Positions 48,621-56,731 of a DNA stretch of 64,000 nucleotides are shown here, in pieces (the stretch's first letter is position 1; each line of letters begins with the position of its first letter). The position numbers were made by a program, and so were the translations under genes. The stretch is from contig CAYLPU010000001.1 of NCBI GenBank assembly GCA_964385635.1, positions 54,678-118,677 of the forward strand. The letters are read 5' to 3'. Below the pieces are notes generated by a model. It was not told the DNA's origin, did not search any database, and saw only the letters and a list, made by a program, of their open reading frames with translations. This stretch comes from CAYLPU01 sp964385635 (GTDB lineage Bacteria > Chloroflexota > Anaerolineae > B4-G1).

Positions 48621-49261
48621 TGAACGGGCCAAAAGACCTCGTTGTTCTTGTGGCGGATAAGAATATGGAGTTTGCCGTCAAGGGTTTGCTTTCCCGTCCC
48701 AGGGCACTGGGGGTGCGCCCGATAACGAGTGATTTGTTTGTGCATCCCTATAGAGACCCGGGTTGCCTTCTGGATGGACACAGTTTTTTACGTCCTCTCG
48801 TGAATCGCTACTCGTATGCGTTGGTTATATTTGACCGCGAGGGATGTGGACGCGAACGTTTATCCAGAGAGGTATTGGAACAGCAAGTCAAAGAGCGTTT
48901 GTCACAATCAGGATGGGGTGATCGCGCGGCCTCGATCGTGCTTGATCCTGAGCTCGAGGTTTGGGTCTGGAGCGACTCGCCGCACGTTGATTCCGTATTG
49001 GGATGGAGCGGGAGACAACCCGACTTGAGGACCTGGCTGGCCGAAGAAGGATTTGTGGAAGCAAATGATCCCAAGCCCAATCGTCCCAAAGAGGCGACAC
49101 AGGCCGCTCTCAGACTTGTGCGTAAGCACCGCTCCTCGGCGCTTTATTTCCAACTGGCGACAAAGGTCAGCGTCAACCGCTGTGTTGATCCGGCCTTTTC
49201 CAGGTTTAAGGCAATACTGAGGAATTGGTTTTCGGAAGAGCAGCGGGGAGAAAAAACATGA
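48620..49261 (+). CDS. Partner of the RecF-like ATPase (putative effector)
   Basis: 213 residues, no certain family. The start is LVVLVADKNMEFAVKGLL, then YSYALVIFDREGCGRERLSR, and ASIVLDPELEVWVWSDSPHV. The alternation of strands ending in acidic residues (VADKN, FDREG, DPELE) is reminiscent of TOPRIM/DUF4276-like nucleases and of proteins annotated as MAD4 in methylation-associated defence. I could not confirm catalytic residues. It overlaps both neighbours (TAATG before, ATGA after), so it is translated with them. Confidence 0.65.
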   Translation: MNGPKDLVVLVADKNMEFAVKGLLSRPRALGVRPITSDLFVHPYRDPGCLLDGHSFLRPLVNRYSYALVIFDREGCGRERLSREVLEQQVKERLSQSGWGDRAASIVLDPELEVWVWSDSPHVDSVLGWSGRQPDLRTWLAEEGFVEANDPKPNRPKEATQAALRLVRKHRSSALYFQLATKVSVNRCVDPAFSRFKAILRNWFSEEQRGEKT

Positions 49262-49551
49262 TCGATTCTCCAAATCCACATCCTCAAACGGGTTCCCTCT
49301 TCCCCGACACCCGCCCCGAGGCCGAAGCGGTGCTGATCGGGCTTCTGCGCCAGGCTCCACCGTGGCGCAAGTTGCACATGGTGGGCCAACTGAACCAGAC
49401 CGTGCGCACCCTGGCCCTCAGCGGGCTACGCCAACGGTATCCCGAGGCCACCCCCCAGGAGTTGCGCCGTCGCCTGGCCGACCTGTTGCTCGGCCCTGAC
49501 CTGGCTACCCAGGTGTATGGCCCATTGGGAGAACAAGAGGAGACACAATGA
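49258..49551 (+). CDS. Small conserved protein of unknown function in the defence operon
   Basis: 97 residues: a variable start (MIDSPNPHPQTGSLFPDTRP), then a helical core WRKLHMVGQLNQTVRTLALS and the sequence GLRQRYPEATPQELRRRLAD, LLLGPDLATQVYGPL. Proteins with this core are common beside nucleotidyltransferase toxin-antitoxin genes. Stop and start codons overlap both neighbours as ATGA, so it is tightly coupled to the methylase. No catalytic motif is visible. Confidence 0.7.
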   Translation: MIDSPNPHPQTGSLFPDTRPEAEAVLIGLLRQAPPWRKLHMVGQLNQTVRTLALSGLRQRYPEATPQELRRRLADLLLGPDLATQVYGPLGEQEETQ

Positions 49552-52535
49552 CCGACCGCCGTTTCATCGAAGAATCCTTCCCCGTCAAAGAGGTGAGCGC
49601 CATTTCGGCCAAGGAGAAGAACATCCGCCACGGCCACATCTGCACGCTGCACATCTGGTGGGCGCGGCGACCCCTGGCCTCCTCCCGCGCCACTGCCTAT
49701 GCCGCCCTGACCCCCGCGACCGACGACATCACCGAGTGGCAAAAGCAGCGAGATTTCATCGTCGAGATGAGCAAGTGGGAGAACTCGCTTAACCCCCATT
49801 TGCTGGAGAAGGCCCGCCGGGACATTCTGGAGGCCCACGCCGAACGGTTGAGCGCCGAGCGGGGCGAACCGGTCACTGTGGAGGACATCGAGGCTGGCCG
49901 CGCCCCCCGCCCGCGTGTGCTGGACCCCTTCGCCGGTGGCGGGGCTATTCCGCTGGAGGCGCTGCGCCTGGGCTGCGAGACCTACGCCAGCGACTACAAC
50001 CCCGTGGCCGTCCTGATCCTCAAGGCCACGCTGGAATACCCGCAGAAGTTTGGGAATAGAACACGGATGGACACGGGTGGGACGGATGAACACGGATTCT
50101 CCAAAAGTACCCGTGAAGACCCGTCGCATCCGTCCAAATCCGTGTTCTATTTACCTGGCCTGGAAGATACTTCCGTCACCAACCCGTTGCTGGAGGCAGT
50201 GAAGAAATGGGGGGACTGGGTGCTGGAGGAGGCGCGGAAGGAACTGGCACGCTTCTACCCACCCGACCCTTCTCCCTCTCCCTCCCAGGGAGAGGGCCGG
50301 GGTGAGGGTCCTATCCCTGTGGGCTACATCTGGGCGCGGACGATTCCCTGCCAGAACCCCGGCTGCGGCGCAGAGATCCCCCTGATGCGCCAGTTCTGGT
50401 TGGCGAAGAAACCGAAGAAACAGGTGGCGCTCTATCCGGTGGTGGGATGGAACACGGGGGAATGGAACACGGGGGAATGGAACACGGATGACACGGATAT
50501 GACGGATCAGCACGGATCATCTAAAAATATCCGTGAAAATCCGTCTAATCCGTCCGAATCCGTGTTCTATTTCCGCATCGTGGGCGATGGCTATGCCCCC
50601 TGGCCGGAGGGCTTCGACCCCAAGGCGGGCACCGTCTCCCGCGCCGTGGCCACCTGTCCGGTCTGCGGCGGGATGGTGGAAGCCAAGACGACGCGGCGGC
50701 TCTTCCAGGAGGGGCAGGCCGGGCAGCGGATGGTGGCCGTGGTGCTGCACCACCCCCAGCGGCGGGGGAAGACCTATCGCCTGGCGACGGCAGAGGATGT
50801 GCAGGTTTTCCGCGAGGCCGAGGCGGCGCTGCGGAAGAAACGGGAGCGGCTGATGCTGGTGTGGGGGATGGACCCTGTTCCAGATGAACGTGTTCCCACG
50901 CCTTGCCACGAGGTTGACAGGTTGCCAATGTATGGAATGCCTGTTTGGGGTGATGCGTTCAATGCCCGTCAGCAACTGGCCCTCATCACCTTCACCGAGA
51001 AGGTGCGCCAGACTCACAAACAGATGGTGGCCGAGGGCACAGAGCCGGAGTTTGCAAAGGCAGTGGCGACGTATCTGGCGCTGGCAGTGGACAGACTCGC
51101 AGATAGAGAATCAAGTATCTGCCGTTGGGATAACACAGGCGAGTCTGTGATGAACACGTTCGCCAGGCAAGCCCTACCAATGGTCTGGGACTACGTGGAA
51201 GTAAACCCTCTTAGCGGTGCTACGGGTGATTGGAATTCTGCTATGGACTGGGTAATTCGGGTGATTGAGCACTGTTCGCAATCTTCTACCGCCAGACTAA
51301 CTACTACAGTTACTCAATCCTCTGCCACCCAACTCCCACACCAAAACGACCATTTTGATGCCATCCTCACCGATCCGCCCTATTATGACAATGTGAACTA
51401 CTCTGTCCTGTCGGATTTCTTCTACGTCTGGCTCAAGCGAACGGTGGGGCGCCTTTACCCGGATTTGTTCTCTACTCCTCTTGTGCCCAATAGTAGTGAG
51501 ATCATCTCTGATCTCCATCGTCAAGGTGGGAAGGAGGCGGCAAAGCGGTTCTTCGAGGAGAACATCAAACAAGCCTTTCAGGAGATGCACCGTGTTCTCA
51601 GATCCGAGGGCATTGCCATCATCGTCTACGCGCACAAGTCAACAGCGGGCTGGGAGGTTCTCATCAACTCCCTGCTGGACTCCGGTCTGGTTGTTACAAG
51701 CGCCTGGCCGCTGAATACCGAAATGCAATCCCGCGTGCGGGCCCAAGAAACCGCTTCGCTGGCCTCCTCCATCTACATCGTCGCCCGCAAGATGGCCCGC
51801 CAGCCCACCGGCTTCTATAACGAGGTGCGGGAGGAACTGCGCCAGCACCTGGACCACAAACTGCAGCGCCTCTGGGAGGAGGGCATCGGCGGGGCGGACT
51901 TCTTCATCGCCGCCATCGGTTCAGGGATAGAGGTCTTCGGCAAATACGAGCAGGTGATGGACTACGAGGGCAACGTCGTCCGCGCCGACCGGTTGCTGCA
52001 AGACGTGCGCACCATCGCCACCGACTATGCCGTGCGCCAGATTTTGCGGGACGGGTTCACCGGCGAGGTCAGCGATCTGACCCGTCTCTACGTCCTCTGG
52101 CGCTGGAACTATGGCGAGGCGCGCGTGCCCTTCGACGAGGCGCGTAAACTAGCCCAATCCTGCGGCGTGGACCTGGCGCGGGAGTGGGGGCGGCGCGGCT
52201 TTGTCAGCAAGGAGCGGGAGTTCGTCCGCCTCCTGGGGCCGCAGAAGCGCAAACTGGACGACCTTGAGAAAGACGACACCCGCGAACTGATCGACGTCCT
52301 GCACCGCGTGCTCCTGCTGTGGGAGAAGGGGCGGCGGGAGGAGTTGGTGCAAGTGCTGGCAACCAGCGGCTACGGTCGCAGCGAGGCCTTCTACCGCGTC
52401 GCCCAGGCGGTCTCCGAGACCCTGCCCAACGAGAGCAAGGAGAAGAAACTGCTGGATGGGTTCCTTGTGGGCAGGGAGCGTGTGCGGGAGGAAGTGGGGA
52501 AGGCAGGGCGGCAGGGGAGATTGTGGGAGAAATAG
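49548..52535 (+). CDS. DUF1156 adenine-specific DNA methyltransferase
   Basis: 995 residues. The N-terminal DUF1156 motif reads KNIRHGHICTLHIWWARRPL. The AdoMet-binding motif is VLDPFAGGGAIPLEALRLGC (about 124-143), zinc-ribbon-like cysteines occur near 265 and 365, and the catalytic DPPY box is ILTDPPYYDNVNYSVLSDFF near residue 605. The DPPY box and fold point to N6-adenine (or N4-cytosine) methylation. Three repeat-derived segments interrupt it in frame: residues about 170-201, 240-258 and 300-341. All leave the frame intact, so it may still be functional. In Hma-like systems this enzyme marks self DNA. Confidence 0.9.
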   Translation: MTDRRFIEESFPVKEVSAISAKEKNIRHGHICTLHIWWARRPLASSRATAYAALTPATDDITEWQKQRDFIVEMSKWENSLNPHLLEKARRDILEAHAERLSAERGEPVTVEDIEAGRAPRPRVLDPFAGGGAIPLEALRLGCETYASDYNPVAVLILKATLEYPQKFGNRTRMDTGGTDEHGFSKSTREDPSHPSKSVFYLPGLEDTSVTNPLLEAVKKWGDWVLEEARKELARFYPPDPSPSPSQGEGRGEGPIPVGYIWARTIPCQNPGCGAEIPLMRQFWLAKKPKKQVALYPVVGWNTGEWNTGEWNTDDTDMTDQHGSSKNIRENPSNPSESVFYFRIVGDGYAPWPEGFDPKAGTVSRAVATCPVCGGMVEAKTTRRLFQEGQAGQRMVAVVLHHPQRRGKTYRLATAEDVQVFREAEAALRKKRERLMLVWGMDPVPDERVPTPCHEVDRLPMYGMPVWGDAFNARQQLALITFTEKVRQTHKQMVAEGTEPEFAKAVATYLALAVDRLADRESSICRWDNTGESVMNTFARQALPMVWDYVEVNPLSGATGDWNSAMDWVIRVIEHCSQSSTARLTTTVTQSSATQLPHQNDHFDAILTDPPYYDNVNYSVLSDFFYVWLKRTVGRLYPDLFSTPLVPNSSEIISDLHRQGGKEAAKRFFEENIKQAFQEMHRVLRSEGIAIIVYAHKSTAGWEVLINSLLDSGLVVTSAWPLNTEMQSRVRAQETASLASSIYIVARKMARQPTGFYNEVREELRQHLDHKLQRLWEEGIGGADFFIAAIGSGIEVFGKYEQVMDYEGNVVRADRLLQDVRTIATDYAVRQILRDGFTGEVSDLTRLYVLWRWNYGEARVPFDEARKLAQSCGVDLAREWGRRGFVSKEREFVRLLGPQKRKLDDLEKDDTRELIDVLHRVLLLWEKGRREELVQVLATSGYGRSEAFYRVAQAVSETLPNESKEKKLLDGFLVGRERVREEVGKAGRQGRLWEK
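50054..50152. repeat. AACACGGAT-type palindrome inside the methylase gene, copy 1
   Basis: AATAGAACACGGATGGACAC at the left pairs with ATCCGTCCAAATCCGTGTTC at the right around a 50-nt middle. The ends are perfect inverted repeats of about 14 bp. The element length is a multiple of three and reads as MDTGGTDEHGFSK and similar residues. Confidence 0.85.
50266..50318. repeat. CCCTCTCCC...GGGTGAGGG repeat inside the methylase gene
   Basis: CCTTCTCCCTCTCCCTCCCA followed by GGGAGAGGGCCGGGGTGAGG forms an imperfect inverted repeat read as PSPSPSQGEGRGEG. It is a second repeat family in the same gene. Confidence 0.75.
50447..50575. repeat. AACACGGAT-type palindrome inside the methylase gene, copy 2
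   Basis: Three 15-bp direct words (GGAACACGGGGGAAT type) run into AACACGGATGACACGGATAT, and the right arm is ATCCGTCCGAATCCGTGTTC. It reads in frame as repeated GEWNT followed by a Thr/Asp-rich stretch. Confidence 0.85.
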
Positions 52536-52632
52536 AACACGGATGACACGGATTGGACGGATTCTCGCGGATTGAAAAGAAAGGTTAAGAGATCTGTGTA
52601 AATCCGTGGCATCCGTTCAATCTGTGTGCTAT
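52531..52632. repeat. AACACGGAT-type palindrome after the methylase gene
   Basis: AGAACACGGATGACACGGAT begins within the methylase stop codon; the right arm (AATCCGTGGCATCCGTTCAA, then TCTGTGTGCT) ends 15 bp before the GxxExxY gene. Confidence 0.8.
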
Positions 52633-52647
52633 TGAGAGGAGTTCACG

Positions 52648-53025
52648 ATGCTCCATAAGGAGATCACAGGGACGATCATTCAATCATTCTATACGGTGTA
52701 CAATGCCTTGGGCTATGGCTTCCTGGAGAAGGTCTATGAGAACGCCCTGGTCCACGAGTTGACCAAACTTGGGCTCAAGGTTCGTCAGCAAATGCCCATT
52801 CAGGTTTACTACGATGGCATTTCTGTCGGTGAGTACTTCGCCGACCTGGCGGTGGAGGATTGCGTCATTGTGGAACTGAAGGCTGCCGAGAGCCTGCGTC
52901 CGGAGCACGCTGCTCAACTGATCAACTACCTCAAGGCCACTGAGATAGAAGTCGGGCTATTGTTCAATTTTGGGCCCAAACCAGAGTTCGCCCGCAAGAT
53001 ATTCACCAATGACAGGAAGAAATGA
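52648..53025 (+). CDS. GxxExxY protein (PD-(D/E)xK-like)
   Basis: 125 residues, the GxxExxY family: GYGFLEKVYENALVHEL carries the namesake motif, and EYFADLAVEDCVIVELKAAE gives the D-x(n)-E-x-K pattern of a nuclease-like fold, followed by QLINYLKATEIEVGLLFNFG. The function is unknown; a nuclease role is presumed. It is bracketed by AACACGGAT repeats on both sides, which is typical of this family in my experience of such genomes, and probably arrived with them inside the defence operon. Confidence 0.88.
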   Translation: MLHKEITGTIIQSFYTVYNALGYGFLEKVYENALVHELTKLGLKVRQQMPIQVYYDGISVGEYFADLAVEDCVIVELKAAESLRPEHAAQLINYLKATEIEVGLLFNFGPKPEFARKIFTNDRKK

Positions 53026-53028
53026 GAT

Positions 53029-53345
53029 TAGAACACGGATGACACGGATAGGACGGATTTGCACAGATTCTTACAAAAAACCTGTGTTCATCCGTCGCAT
53101 CCGCGTTCATCCGTGTTCTATTCTCCAGATGGAACACGGATAAACACGGATGAGACAGGTTCTCACGGATCAGAAGATAAATCAAAAAAATCTGTGTTCA
53201 TCCGTCGCATCCGCGTTCATCCGTGTTCTATTCTCCAGATGGAACACGGATAAACACGGATGAGACAGGTTCTCACGGATCAGAAGATAAATCAAAAAAA
53301 TCTGTGTTCATCCGTCGCATCCGCGTTCATCCGTGTTCTATTCTC
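53029..53345. repeat. Tandem array of AACACGGAT-type units (period 110 bp)
   Basis: Three consecutive units. Units 2 and 3 (53121-53340) are the same sequence with period 110; unit 1 is diverged. Each unit starts with GGAACACGGATAAACACGGA and ends with CGCGTTCATCCGTGTTCTAT, so each is itself a long imperfect palindrome. This fills the 337-bp gap between the GxxExxY and MntA-type genes; nothing else is seen there. Confidence 0.9.
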
Positions 53346-53362
53346 CACCGGGAGGTGAAACG

Positions 53363-53707
53363 ATGACTGCCTTTCACACCATCGCCGGACCGCGTCAGGA
53401 TATTTTGGGCGAAATCATCCAACGGATCTTCAAGGTCATTCACCCCCAACGAATCGTGCTTTTCGGCTCGGCAGTACGGGATCAGATGGGGCCGGATAGT
53501 GACCTGGACTTGCTGGTGATCGTGCGAGGGCCAGTTCACCGCCGCGCCCTTGCCCAGGAGATCTACCGTAACCTGCACGGCATCCCGCTGCCGGTGGATG
53601 TCGTTGTGGCGACGGAGCAGGACATTGAGCAGTACGGCGACAGGGTCGGGACGATCCTGCGTCCAGCGCTCAGGGAAGGACAGGTGATCTATGAAAGAGA
53701 AGTATGA
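53363..53707 (+). CDS. MntA-type minimal nucleotidyltransferase (antitoxin)
   Basis: 114 residues. The nucleotidyltransferase motif G-S-x10-D-x-D is exact in LFGSAVRDQMGPDSDLDLLV, with a third Asp in PVDVVVA. MntA antitoxins add AMP to the partner HEPN toxin. The first 14 residues (MTAFHTIAGPRQDI) match the start of the downstream DUF499 protein rather than MNT proteins, so the gene has a borrowed 5' end. GGGAGGTGAAACG precedes the ATG. It overlaps the HEPN gene by 17 bp. Confidence 0.9.
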   Translation: MTAFHTIAGPRQDILGEIIQRIFKVIHPQRIVLFGSAVRDQMGPDSDLDLLVIVRGPVHRRALAQEIYRNLHGIPLPVDVVVATEQDIEQYGDRVGTILRPALREGQVIYEREV

Positions 53708-54095
53708 CCCAACGGATCCACGACTTTGGCTGGCACGCGCCCGAAGCAATCTCAAACTGGCCGAGTTAGGCTACCAACAGGGGGTTTTCCTGGAAGACCT
53801 GTGCTTTGAGGCCCAGCAGGCGGCCGAAAAGGCCCTCAAGGCCATCTGTGTGCACCACGATCTGGACTTTCCCAAGACCCACTCCCTGGTGATCCTGATA
53901 GACATTCTGGAGTCGGCTGATCTGCAAGTCCCACCGGAAGTCAGTGCAGCCGATGTGCTCACCCAATACGCTGTCCAGGCCCGCTATCCTGGCTGGGGCG
54001 AGGAGGTAACTGTGGCAGAATACCAACATACCATGGGATTGGCTCGACGAGTCGTTTCGTGGACCGAAAGCATCCTGGGAGGAGAGAGACTATGA
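53691..54095 (+). CDS. HEPN-domain protein (toxin partner of MntA)
   Basis: 134 residues, a helical HEPN domain of the PF05168 kind: WLARARSNLKLAELGYQQ, the core LCFEAQQAAEKALKAIC, KTHSLVILIDIL and AVQARYPGWGEEV. The R-x4-6-H ribonuclease motif of many HEPN toxins is not obvious, so catalysis is uncertain. It is coupled to the MntA-type gene by overlap, and its stop forms ATGA with the DUF499 start, tying the cassette into the operon. Confidence 0.87.
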   Translation: MKEKYDPTDPRLWLARARSNLKLAELGYQQGVFLEDLCFEAQQAAEKALKAICVHHDLDFPKTHSLVILIDILESADLQVPPEVSAADVLTQYAVQARYPGWGEEVTVAEYQHTMGLARRVVSWTESILGGERL

Positions 54096-56716
54096 CCGCA
54101 TTCCACACCATCGCTGTACCACACGAGGACATCCTGGCCGGACGGCTGACGCTAGACGTCTTCGCCGCCGACCTGTGGGAGGTCCACAAGGGCCGCGCCC
54201 CCGACGAGTACCGCGACCCTACCCGCTTTTTCCAACAGACCTACCAGACCGAGGGGCTGCGCAACCTGCTGGCCGTGGTCGAGAAGCGGCTGCGCGGGGA
54301 GGGCGGCGACCCCGTTATCCAGATCCAGACCCCCTTCGGTGGCGGCAAGACCCACGCCCTCATCGCCATGTACCACAAGGCGGCCGAGTGGGAAACCAAC
54401 CGGGTGGTCATCGTGGGCACGCCGATGGCTCCCACCGACACCCTATGGGGCCAGATAGCAGAGCAACTCACCGGCAGCGTAGGGCAAATTACCGATTTGC
54501 CCCACACGGCCCCTGGTCGTGAGGCTCTGCGGACGCTCCTGGAGGCCCACCAGCCGCTGCTTGTGCTGATGGACGAGGTGTTGGAGTACGCTACTAAAGC
54601 CGCCGGCGTGCCGGTGGGCGCCAGCACCCTCTCGGCCCAGACCCTCGCCTTCCTCCAGGAACTGACCGAGGCCGCCAGCACCTTGGAACGGGTCTGCCTG
54701 GCGGTCACCCTGCCCTCCAGCGTATTGGAACACTACGACGATGGTGCGGAGAAACTGTTCCTCCAACTCCAGAAAGTGGCCGGGCGTGTGGAGAAGATCT
54801 ACACCCCCGTTCAGGAGCACGAGATCACCCAGGTCATCCGCCGCCGCCTCTTTTCCTCGATACACGAGCAGCGGATGCAGGAGGTCGTAGGCGAGTTCCT
54901 GGACTACGCCGTGGTAGAGTCGCTATTGCCGGCAGGAGTGGAGCCATCGGAGTATCGCCAGCGATTCGAGGTCTCCTACCCCTTCCTGCCAGAGGTAGTG
55001 GACATCCTCTACCAGCGCTGGGGCAGTTTCACCAGTTTCCAGCGCACACGAGGCGTGCTGCGTCTTCTTTCATTGGTCGTCCACGCCCTCAAGGAGCGAG
55101 AACTCCCTTACATCACGCTGGCCGACTTTGACCTGGCCAACCAGGAGGTGCGCCGCGAACTGCTCAAGCACATCGGCCCCGAGTACGACAGCGTCATCGC
55201 CGCCGACATCACCGGGCAGGAGGCCGGAGCCCGCAAGGTGGACGGGGAACTGGGCGCGGCCTACCAGGGATTGCGGTTGGGGACACGGGTGGCCACCACC
55301 ATCTTCCTGTACTCCTTCTCCGGCGGCGTCGAGCGAGGGGCCACGCTGGGCGAGGTCAAGCGCAGCGCGACCACTACCGGCAACCCGGCCAGCGTGATCG
55401 CCGAAGCGGTCGAATTGTTAAAGAGCCGCCATCTCTTCTACGTACAACAACAGAGCGGCAAATACTTCTTCACCAACCAGCCTAACCTGAACCGTATCCT
55501 GCTCACCCGGATGGAGAACATCGAGCCGACCGAGATCACGGTTGAGGAAGAGGCTCTGCTGAAGACCCGCGTGGGCGGGCGGCGGCTCAAGGTCTTCTTG
55601 TGGCCCACCTCCGACGCCGACATCCCCGACACGCCTGAACTGAAACTGATCCTTCTGCAGGAACGGGACGACGTCCTGATGGAAGCCATATTGAAGCAGA
55701 AGGGGACTATTCCCCGTGTCCATTGCAACACCCCCTTCTTCCTGGTGGCGCTGGAGAACGAACGGCCCGCCCTGGAGATGCTGATGCGCAAGAGTCTGGC
55801 GTACGAGACGTTGGCAGAAGACGTTACTCTCAGCCTGACCGCAGACCAGCAGAAAGAGATCAAAGCGGAACTGAAGAAAGCCCGTGGCGACCTGGCCGAG
55901 GCGGTGCGCCGCACCTACCGGCAACTCTTCATCCCCGCCCGTTCGACAGGCTCACCGCCACGAGTACTCGCGGTGGCAGGGCAGGCCCGCGACGGGCTGA
56001 AGGAACTGGACCTGGGCATCCCGACGTATGGGGAGGACAAACCGCTGGACGAGGAAGTGTACGACAAACTGCGCCTGGACGGGGAGATATCGGAGCGCAT
56101 CGTGCCCCTGGTCATCAAGAAGCGCTACCTGCCGGAGCAGGAGTACGTGCTGACCGAGCAATTGGCCCAGGCCGGGCTGCGGACGCCGGGGGAGATGCGA
56201 GTCGTCAGCCGAGAGGCATGGGAGGAGGGAATCGCCGCAGGGGTGCGCCAGGGGTTGTTTGGGCTGGGGGAGTTGGAGGACGACCGGCCCGTATGCCGTT
56301 ACTTCAAGGAAGAGCCATTTGTCGGGCTGGCGGGCAGCGAAGTCATCATCCAGGCCGAAATCTGCCAGGCCCAGCGGGCGACAGAAGCGGAACAGCCGGC
56401 CTACCGCTCTCCGGAAGAGATGGGGGCGGCGGTACAGGAACCTGGTCTTACAACCGTTGGCGAGACACCCGATGTTACCGGCATAGAGAGCCGCGAGCGC
56501 GTGCCTCTGCACCTCCGGCGGCGGGTCCGGCTTCACTTCACCGTGCCTAAGGGCAAAGTCGCCGGCCTGATGGGAGTGATAAACCTACTCCAGTACAAAT
56601 TCGACCGGCTGGAGGTCGTGCTCTCGGCTGAGCATGGGGAGATCTCCGAGCAGGAGTACGAGGACAAGATCCAGGAAACGTTCCGGCAATTGGGGATCGA
56701 GGTCGCGGAGGAATGA
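54092..56716 (+). CDS. DUF499 AAA+ ATPase
   Basis: 874 residues. Walker A is in IQIQTPFGGGKTHALIAMYH near residue 78 and Walker B in LLVLMDEVLEYA near 160; the rest is the helical and winged DUF499 region. DUF499 ATPases occur in phage-defence clusters with DUF1156 methylases and helicases. Two repeat-derived in-frame inserts are visible: a GTAGG hairpin giving VGQITDLP near residue 132, and a TTCGACAGGCTCACC-type word near 616 (RSTGSPPRVLAV). It is the last gene of the operon, 15 bp from the convergent cobO. Confidence 0.9.
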   Translation: MTAFHTIAVPHEDILAGRLTLDVFAADLWEVHKGRAPDEYRDPTRFFQQTYQTEGLRNLLAVVEKRLRGEGGDPVIQIQTPFGGGKTHALIAMYHKAAEWETNRVVIVGTPMAPTDTLWGQIAEQLTGSVGQITDLPHTAPGREALRTLLEAHQPLLVLMDEVLEYATKAAGVPVGASTLSAQTLAFLQELTEAASTLERVCLAVTLPSSVLEHYDDGAEKLFLQLQKVAGRVEKIYTPVQEHEITQVIRRRLFSSIHEQRMQEVVGEFLDYAVVESLLPAGVEPSEYRQRFEVSYPFLPEVVDILYQRWGSFTSFQRTRGVLRLLSLVVHALKERELPYITLADFDLANQEVRRELLKHIGPEYDSVIAADITGQEAGARKVDGELGAAYQGLRLGTRVATTIFLYSFSGGVERGATLGEVKRSATTTGNPASVIAEAVELLKSRHLFYVQQQSGKYFFTNQPNLNRILLTRMENIEPTEITVEEEALLKTRVGGRRLKVFLWPTSDADIPDTPELKLILLQERDDVLMEAILKQKGTIPRVHCNTPFFLVALENERPALEMLMRKSLAYETLAEDVTLSLTADQQKEIKAELKKARGDLAEAVRRTYRQLFIPARSTGSPPRVLAVAGQARDGLKELDLGIPTYGEDKPLDEEVYDKLRLDGEISERIVPLVIKKRYLPEQEYVLTEQLAQAGLRTPGEMRVVSREAWEEGIAAGVRQGLFGLGELEDDRPVCRYFKEEPFVGLAGSEVIIQAEICQAQRATEAEQPAYRSPEEMGAAVQEPGLTTVGETPDVTGIESRERVPLHLRRRVRLHFTVPKGKVAGLMGVINLLQYKFDRLEVVLSAEHGEISEQEYEDKIQETFRQLGIEVAEE
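54479..54505. repeat. GTAGG hairpin inside the DUF499 gene
   Basis: Stem GGGCAAAT (54482-54489) with ATTTGCCC (54495-54502), preceded by GTA, read in frame. Confidence 0.75.
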
Positions 56717-56731
56717 GATTACGGTAATTTG

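Noticed and set aside
53029..53345. Possible CRISPR array
   Set aside because: The units are long tandem palindromes with no alternating unique spacers, and no cas genes are present.
43954..56716. DISARM system
   Set aside because: The SNF2 helicase and adenine methylase fit, but drmA, drmB (DUF1998) and drmC (PLD) are absent and DUF499 is not a DISARM protein.
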